Below, in pieces: positions 7,480 through 10,479 of a DNA stretch of 10,479 bases (position 1 is its first letter; every line of letters starts with the position of its first letter). The notes under the pieces were generated by a model, which saw nothing but the letters and a program-made list of their open reading frames with translations, did no database searches and was not told the DNA's origin. This stretch comes from Powellomyces hirtus (Eukaryota > Chytridiomycota > Chytridiomycetes > Spizellomycetales > Powellomycetaceae): assembly GCA_025526995.1 (NCBI GenBank), contig JAHLKG010000058.1, positions 1 through 10,479 of the forward strand. Direction: 5' to 3'. A program made the position numbers and the translations under genes.

Positions 7480-7612
7480 TTCTAGATCGTGTACTTAGGC
7501 CAATAAGACCATGTTAGGACACTTTATCACAACACTTTTAGACAATATAGAGAAAATCATGAATTAGTTACAAACTTGATTCCATTTAAAGACGGCACTT
7601 TTATAAATTAAT
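7480..7612 (+). repeat. Diverged second copy of the 7165-7290 segment
   Basis: Shares GATCGTGT (7174 and 7485) and the block AACTTGATTCCA-TTTA (7249 and 7573), followed in both by a form of GACRGCACTTTT. Translated, it gives VTNLIPFKDGTF beside VPNLIPIYQDTF of the first copy. Offsets of 311-324 nt indicate a duplication with small indels. It has no long open frame. Confidence 0.55.
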
Positions 7613-7658
7613 AACTACAAAATAGACCTCCTTGTTAAGCACCAATTATTCTACAAGC

Positions 7659-7698
7659 CCAATACCTACGGTAGGAGGTTAGGTGAACCAAGTATTGG
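7659..7698 (+). repeat. Small three-way-junction cruciform
   Basis: The outer stem CCAATAC/GTATTGG (7 bp) encloses hairpins CCTAC/GTAGG (loop G) and GGTT/AACC (loop AGGTG). Same topology as the 3WJ family but unrelated stems and no GCA tail. Confidence 0.5.
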
Positions 7699-7779
7699 TG
7701 GTAGTTAAGTATACCCTTAGGGTAACCCAACCCGTACGCAAGTTATAGCGAATCATCGAGCGTTATATAAAGTTCCATT

Positions 7780-7822
7780 GGTCATGATCCACCTGAGGTG
7801 GGTCCTGTAAGGTAATGACGCG
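7780..7822 (+). repeat. 3WJ element E4 (compact)
   Basis: Begins GGTCATGATCC and ends TAATGACGCG. The closing helix is GTCA (7781-7784) with TGAC (7816-7819), a third compensated combination. P2 is GATCCACC/GGTGGGTC (8 bp, one T-G, loop TGA); P3 is only a 2-3 bp CT/AG hairpin. The conserved GNTGGACC word is altered to TGATCCACC. Confidence 0.6.
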
Positions 7823-8170
7823 TTATATATGACCCTGTAAAGGGTGAACTCCCTGCATGATAAGTTGTTAGTTTCCTGGTAGGGGGTGGCCCCTATTCTA
7901 CCTGGTGACCCAGTCCCCGAGTAATACATAAGTGCATATGTCGGCAGTAGCCAACGCCCCCTGAGCCCGTCGCCCGACGGGACGGGCCACGCGGCGGTAT
8001 GGTTACGACAAGCAAACCAATACTAGATAAAGGAGTATTCTCAGGATGCTCAAATCATCTTGGGTTCTATTCATGCCCGTACCTAACGGGTTAAACAGCA
8101 AGTACTAAACCTTCTCTTATTTACCTGCGGTCCATGATCATACACTGGCCGCTTTTGACAAGGAAAAGAT
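7823..8170. other. Hairpin-bearing spacer
   Basis: No gene seen. Visible structures: GGTAG/CTACC enclosing GGGG/CCCC at about 7880-7902; a GC block CCCGTC/GACGGG at about 7968-7982; and GCGG-CCA/TGG-CCGC at about 8127-8153. Confidence 0.4.
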
Positions 8171-8172
8171 GA

Positions 8173-8294
8173 GAAAAATCCAATCCAGAATTAGAATCAA
8201 GATTTTTCCAAAAAGATGAAATCTCTTACTCGTTTTCATCTATCCAGGTTTAACCATTTTTTTGCATCCCGGTGTCCTTTCAGGATTCTAATTC
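8173..8294. repeat. Mutually exclusive AT-rich inverted repeats
   Basis: GAATTAGAATC (8188-8198) is perfectly complementary to GATTCTAATTC (8284-8294). Inside that arm's reach, GAAAAATC (8173-8180) pairs with GATTTTTC (8201-8208) and AGATGAAA (8214-8221) with TTTCATCT (8234-8241). The 8-bp stem at 8173-8208 encloses one arm of the 11-bp stem, so the two cannot form in the same nested fold. No coding sequence is present. Confidence 0.6.
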
Positions 8295-8562
8295 ATGATA
8301 GTTTGCCGCGGGGACTCGTGGCCCCTTAGAGCCCAGGGGGCATGGATTGTCATAATTTGTTTTGCGGGCGAGCACTAATCAATCAATAACTACAAACTTA
8401 ACAGAAAAATAATAAAAATTCTAAAATAACGTGTCTCTGGACCGTTAAAGCTTATTTCCCTAATGCTGCAGCAGTACCGCAGGGGAATGACGATTGAGAG
8501 TAGGGCGGCCCCCTGTCGTTAAAGGTTCGAGAGGACCGCATGGAGCGGAGCGGCTCTTTGTT

Positions 8563-8630
8563 GGTCTGTTGGACTTGAAATGTTAATGAAAGTACATGAG
8601 AGCCCTCTGTAGAGGGGTCGATAAAGACCA
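8563..8630 (+). repeat. 3WJ element E5
   Basis: Begins GGTCTGTTGGACTT and ends GATAAAGACCATT. The closing helix is GTCT/AGAC (compensated). P2 inner pairs ACTT/AAGT, linker GTACATGA, P3 CCCTC/GAGGG with loop TGTA. A possible degenerate copy precedes it (GTCT at 8432-8435, GGTTCGAGAGGACCGCA at 8524-8540). Confidence 0.65.
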
Positions 8631-8715
8631 TTAGGTAGGAGCAAATGTAATGAAGCGACTTATTAATTGTTGAACGACCCGGCAGCCGGGGTCGAGAAAC
8701 GCCCTATATTATTTT

Positions 8716-8780
8716 GTCCGTTGACTTTAGAACATAGTGAGAAAGGCATGAGAAGCTTGAAAAGCTTTGATAAGGACGCA
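8716..8780 (+). repeat. 3WJ element E6
   Basis: Begins GTCCGTTGACTTT and ends TTGATAAGGACGCA. The closing helix is GTCC/GGAC; P2 is GACTTT/AAAGGC (one A-G mismatch); linker ATGA; P3 AAGCTT/AAGCTT. Confidence 0.7.
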
Positions 8781-8825
8781 GGGGCAGAAATGTAATGGAT
8801 GACCCAGGTGGGACGAAAATTTATT

Positions 8826-8888
8826 TGAAGGACCGATAGTGCCGTCGGCGCTCCGTTCGGGGGGTCGCTCCGCCGGCGACATCTATCA
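8826..8888 (+). repeat. Long GC-rich hairpin between E6 and E7
   Basis: Outer stem GATAG/CTATC with inner GTCGGCG/CGCCGGC-type pairing across a C/G-rich loop. It does not carry the GGTCC...GGACGCA signature. Confidence 0.5.
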
Positions 8889-8897
8889 TGTCTCTAG

Positions 8898-8996
8898 GGT
8901 CCGGTTGGACCTGAAGGCGATATGTTTAGCGCCTGAGGGGCCATGAGGCCTGGCTAGGCCGAGAGGACACTGGTTGGAGGGCAATCCAACGCATAT
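8898..8996 (+). repeat. 3WJ element E7 with extra terminal hairpin
   Basis: Begins GGTCCGGTTGGACC. P2 is GGCG/CGCC, the linker GGGGCCATGA, P3 GGCCT/AGGCC (loop GGCT), and the closing GGAC is at 8965-8968. Instead of GCA directly after GGAC, a hairpin (TTGGA/TCCAA) intervenes and is then followed by CGCATAT, as if a second hairpin had inserted before the tail. Confidence 0.65.
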
Positions 8997-9005
8997 CTAT
9001 AATCT

Positions 9006-9025
9006 GTAGTCCTTAGGGCTACGCC
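9006..9025 (+). repeat. Short hairpin GTAG...CTAC-GCC ('empty' form)
   Basis: GTAG/CTAC stem around TCCTTAGGG, followed by the GCCTTA tail. It matches the ends of the larger element at 9766-9820, which carries about 35 extra nt between the CCTT and AAGGG halves. Confidence 0.55.
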
Positions 9026-9040
9026 TTATCTGTATTTATG

Positions 9041-9108
9041 GGTCTGGTCAGACCCGAGGTATAGCCGAGGGTATGAGGAGGTCGTTGATAACGAACGACA
9101 AGACCGCA
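9041..9108 (+). repeat. 3WJ element E8
   Basis: Begins GGTCTGGTCAGACCC and ends ACAAGACCGCA. The closing helix is GTCT/AGAC. Linker near GAGGGTATGAGGA; P3 GTCGTT/AACGAC. It is followed by GGAGCGTAGCGGCTCT, a tail shared with the sequence at 8541-8557. Confidence 0.7.
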
Positions 9109-9156
9109 TGGAGCGTAGCGGCTCTATGTAGCGTAACTTTAGTGGAGCTATATATT

Positions 9157-9220
9157 GGTCGGTGGACGACCTACTAGGGATGTCCATGAGGAGCTTGGAC
9201 ACAAGCTCTGATAAGACGCT
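9157..9220 (+). repeat. 3WJ element E9
   Basis: Begins GGTCGGTGGAC and ends TGATAAGACGCT. The closing helix is reduced to GTC/GAC. P2 is GGAC...GTCC enclosing CCT/AGG, a compensated version of the GGACC/GGTTC pairing of other copies. The linker is CATGAG and P3 is GAGCTT/AAGCTC. Confidence 0.65.
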
Positions 9221-9224
9221 ATAG

Positions 9225-9308
9225 GTAAAGACCATAGGGATTTACGCCTTTAATATACTCTCTAGGTAGCGGTAGCACTAAGGTGCCCGTACACGGAACC
9301 GCTACGCA
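9225..9308 (+). repeat. Variant hairpin and three-way junction with GC tail
   Basis: First a hairpin GTAAA/TTTAC followed by GCC (about 9225-9248). Then at 9266-9308 outer stem GTAGCGG/CCGCTAC encloses GCAC/GTGC (loop TAAG) and CCGT/ACGG-like (loop ACA) and is followed by GCATT. The topology and tail match the 3WJ family, but the stem sequences are unrelated. Confidence 0.55.
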
Positions 9309-9326
9309 TTTTATCATCTTTCTCAT

Positions 9327-9393
9327 GGTCCGTTGGACCTGAAGCCGACTGGCGAGGGTTCATAAGGTCGTGATAGCGACCGCTAAGGACGCA
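9327..9393 (+). repeat. 3WJ element E10 (near-consensus)
   Basis: Begins GGTCCGTTGGACC and ends GCTAAGGACGCA. GGACC can pair with GGTTC of the linker; the P2 tip is GCC/GGC; linker GAGGGTTCATAA; P3 GGTCG/CGACC with loop TGATAG; closing helix GTCC/GGAC. Confidence 0.78.
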
Positions 9394-9398
9394 TTTAA

Positions 9399-9433
9399 GG
9401 TCTGTAACGTAGTGTAACGTAGTGTAGGACGCA
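9399..9433 (+). repeat. 3WJ element E11 (minimal, 35 nt)
   Basis: GGTCT at the left and AGGACGCA at the right enclose only a 10-nt tandem repeat (GTAACGTAGT-type). It keeps the closing ends (GTCT/GGAC, one T-G) but has no P2 or P3. Confidence 0.5.
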
Positions 9434-9435
9434 TT

Positions 9436-9572
9436 GGTCCGTTGGACCCAAAGTTGGTTTAAATACCGACTTAGGGGCCAGGAGGCCCTAGGGTGGCCCC
9501 GGCGGCAGCCGGGCTCAGCACCCTCGGGTTCGTCAACCCGAGACAGACTCGTCTGGCTAGGCCGAAAGGACC
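9436..9572 (+). repeat. 3WJ element E12 with enlarged P3
   Basis: Begins GGTCCGTTGGACCC and ends CCGAAAGGACC. P2 is AGTTGGT/ACCGACT and the linker GGGGCCAGGA. P3 starts GGCC-TAG/CTAGGCC but is expanded by extra hairpins: CCCGGC/GCCGGG-type (loop GGCA), CTCGGGTT/AACCCGAG (loop CGTC) and CAGAC/GTCTG (loop TC). The plus-strand frame at 9493-9690 is a shadow of this DNA. Confidence 0.72.
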
Positions 9573-9588
9573 TATATTTGTATTTAAG

Positions 9589-9665
9589 GGTCCGTGGGAC
9601 CTAACCCAAAGGGGCAGGGACCAGGAGGTTGGTTATTTATTTGTCGTCCAACCGACTAGGACGCA
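9589..9665 (+). repeat. 3WJ element E13
   Basis: Begins GGTCCGTGGGACC and ends GACTAGGACGCA. The linker is GGGACCAGGA; P3 is GGTTGG/CCAACC with a long T-rich loop; closing helix GTCC/GGAC. Confidence 0.7.
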
Positions 9666-9674
9666 AGTTCTAAT

Positions 9675-9740
9675 GGTCCTGCGGACCTGAGGTGTAGCCG
9701 AGGGTACGTGGAGTTCGTTGATAATGAACGACAGGACGCA
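9675..9740 (+). repeat. 3WJ element E14
   Basis: Begins GGTCCTGCGGACC and ends GACAGGACGCA. P2 tip GG/CC around TGTAG; linker GAGGGTACGTGGA; P3 TCGTT/AACGA; closing helix GTCC/GGAC. Confidence 0.72.
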
Positions 9741-9765
9741 TTTCTCTTTAAATATCTTTCCTGTT

Positions 9766-9844
9766 GTAGTCCTTGGCCGCCAAGGGCGGATATCAGCAAA
9801 GCTGATTCCAAGGGCTACGCCTTAGGTTGGTGTAAACCAACGCA
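9766..9844 (+). repeat. 'Filled' GTAG hairpin plus adjacent hairpin
   Basis: At 9766-9820 the outer stem GTAG-CCTTGG/CCAAGG-CTAC encloses CCGC/GCGG and ATCAGC/GCTGAT (loop AAA) and is followed by GCCTTA. It is a closed three-way junction and the expanded counterpart of 9006-9025. Directly after it, GTTGG/CCAAC (9826-9841) is followed by GCATAT. Confidence 0.6.
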
Positions 9845-9860
9845 TATTTAATTTCTCCAT

Positions 9861-9926
9861 GTCCGTTGGACCCTTGCCGACAGGGGAGGGTTCATAAGGT
9901 TGGTTATTTAACCGACCGCCAAGGAC
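9861..9926 (+). repeat. 3WJ element E15
   Basis: Begins GTCCGTTGGACCC and ends GCCAAGGACATT. P2 CCCT/AGGG; linker GAGGGTTCATAA; P3 GGTTGGTT/AACCGACC with loop ATTT; closing helix GTCC/GGAC. The tail is ATT instead of GCA. Confidence 0.72.
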
Positions 9927-9942
9927 ATTAGTCTACTTGCTG

Positions 9943-10011
9943 GTAATGATCCTTGGGCCTGGGCCCTATAGGGGCCGCCGGCTCCGCCCGGCAGGGCAAG
10001 GACATTACGCA
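9943..10011 (+). repeat. GC-rich three-way junction, variant stems
   Basis: The outer stem GTAAT-TCCTT/AAGGA-ATTAC encloses GGCCC/GGGCC (loop TATA) and GCCGG/CCGGC and is followed by GCATT. Same topology and tail as the 3WJ family, different stems. Confidence 0.55.
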
Positions 10012-10024
10012 TTATAATAATTCT

Positions 10025-10087
10025 GTCCGTTGTTAGAACAGCAGTATGATGTTCGAAGCAGGAGAAGCTTTAGCTTCGAGAGGACGC
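10025..10087 (+). repeat. 3WJ element E16
   Basis: Begins GTCCGTTGTTAG and ends CGAGAGGACGC. Closing helix GTCC/GGAC; linker AGCAGGA; P3 GAAGC/GCTTC with loop TTTA. The GGACC half of the adjacent inverted repeat is lost, while the distal closing pair is kept. Confidence 0.68.
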
Positions 10088-10101
10088 TATTATCTGTATA
10101 G

Positions 10102-10191
10102 GGTCCGCTGGACCGCGGTCTGCAAGACCAAGGTTCATGAGGGGGCCCCAGGGCCGCCGAAAGGACGCAGGGGTGGATCTTGATCCACGCA
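10102..10191 (+). repeat. 3WJ element E17 and following hairpin
   Basis: Begins GGTCCGCTGGACC and ends CGAAAGGACGCA (10169). P2 GGTCT/AGACC (loop GCA); linker AAGGTTCATGA; P3 a GC stem GGGGGCCC/GGGCCGCC with one mismatch. It is followed by a perfect hairpin GTGGATC/GATCCAC (10173-10188, loop TT) with its own GCA tail. Confidence 0.72.
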
Positions 10192-10199
10192 TGTCGGCT

Positions 10200-10266
10200 G
10201 GTCCGTTGGACCGGAGGCTTCAGCCGAGGGTTCCTGAGGTTGAGGTAATCAACCGATACGGACGCC
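10200..10266 (+). repeat. 3WJ element E18
   Basis: Begins GGTCCGTTGGACC and ends GATACGGACGCC. P2 tip GGC/GCC (loop TTCA); linker GAGGGTTCCTGA; P3 GGTTGA/TCAACC; closing helix GTCC/GGAC. Confidence 0.76.
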
Positions 10267-10282
10267 TTATTATAATTCTTAA

Positions 10283-10355
10283 GGTCTGGTTGTACCCAAA
10301 GTTGGTTAATATACCGACTGAAGGGGACATGAGGTTGGAAACCGAAAAGACCGCA
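10283..10355 (+). repeat. 3WJ element E19
   Basis: Begins GGTCTGGTTGTACCC and ends CGAAAAGACCGCA. The closing helix is GTCT/AGAC, while the adjacent GGTCT/GTACC pairing is lost, which favours the distal closing helix. P2 AGTTGGT/ACCGACT (loop TAATAT); linker GGGGACATGA; P3 GGTT/AACC (loop GGA). Confidence 0.75.
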
Positions 10356-10357
10356 TG

Positions 10358-10434
10358 GGTCCGATGACTTTAAGTGTAACGTAGTGTAACGTAGTGTAAC
10401 GACAAGGCATGAAAGCTTTAGCTTGAAAGGACGC
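10358..10434 (+). repeat. 3WJ element E20
   Basis: Begins GGTCCGATGACTTT and ends TTGAAAGGACGC. Closing helix GTCC/GGAC; the P2 region is filled by a 10-nt tandem repeat (GTAGTGTAAC, 10374-10400); linker AAGGCATGA; P3 AAGC/GCTT with loop TTTA. Confidence 0.7.
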
Positions 10435-10444
10435 TACTGTATAA

Positions 10445-10479
10445 GGTCCGTTGGACCGGAAGTCGGGGTGTGGGGGGGT
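10445..10479 (+). repeat. 3WJ element E21, cut by window end
   Basis: Starts GGTCCGTTGGACCGGAAG like E18 and then runs into a G-rich stretch ending in seven Gs at the window edge. The 3' half is not in the window. Confidence 0.55.

Noticed and set aside
8524..8545. GAGAGGACC resembling the sarcin-ricin loop of large-subunit rRNA
   Set aside because: The word matches the normal 3' end of 3WJ elements (GAGAGGAC-CGCA) and no other rRNA motif is present nearby.
9493..9690. 65-codon plus-strand frame, and similar frames at 9026-9235 and 10137-10367
   Set aside because: All fall inside the hairpin array and encode GC-hairpin sequence, not recognisable protein.
8563..10479. CRISPR array
   Set aside because: Units lack identical repeats and uniform spacers; conserved parts are helix ends, and the context is mitochondrial.

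Overview
The window looks like mitochondrial DNA of a chytrid-type lower fungus (Spizellomyces/Rhizophydium-like). Four things seen in the sequence support this. (1) It is AT-rich and carries nad4L and nad6 with a LAGLIDADG-bearing group I intron. (2) TAG is read as leucine in nad4L, nad6 and the intron ORF: 14 in-frame TAG codons, several at positions that are hydrophobic in these families. TGA and TAA act as stops, TCA is sense and tryptophan is TGG, which fits translation table 16. (3) Both tRNA genes, Gln(UUG) and Pro(UGG), are well formed except for mismatches confined to the first three acceptor positions. That is the signature of the 5' tRNA editing known from chytrid mitochondria. (4) The DNA is full of short GC-rich hairpin elements. 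The organism assignment is an inference; no database was searched.

Layout. 1-700: hairpin-rich spacer with trnQ and trnP, both on the minus strand. 694-1718: spacer with no recognisable gene. 1719-2036: three copies of a structured repeat (called 3WJ here). 2037-2706: spacer with small hairpins and one weak hydrophobic open stretch. 2707-2988 minus: nad4L. 3185-5024 minus: nad6, split by a 1,042-nt group I intron whose homing endonuclease ORF is fused in frame to exon 1. Spliced, nad6 gives 265 residues. 5095-5410: GC-rich cruciforms. About 5400-6640: AT-rich spacer that includes about four diverged repeats of roughly 127 bp. 6650-6990: two to three degenerate copies of a piece of group I intron core on the plus strand. 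7165-7610: two diverged remnants of what may be a LAGLIDADG ORF. 7640-8430: hairpins only. 8560-10479: a dense, single-orientation array of the 3WJ element.

The most unusual feature is the 3WJ family: about 20 copies plus a partial one at the right edge, all on the plus strand. A typical copy is 35-85 nt and begins G-GTCY-GNTGGACC. It then has a variable helix P2, a linker close to GAGGGTTCATGA, a variable helix P3, and ends RGAC-GCA. The closing helix covaries between copies (GTCC/GGAC, GTCT/AGAC, GTCA/TGAC) while loops and arm sequences differ freely. Other closed three-way junctions with unrelated stems share the GC(A/C) tail, so the family may be broader. Signs of mobility include an 'empty' and a 'filled' version of one hairpin, one element with extra hairpins nested in its P3, and a GC hairpin interrupting a tandem repeat.

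The expressed content is small: two respiratory complex I membrane subunits, two tRNAs, and an intron that must be removed for nad6 to be made.
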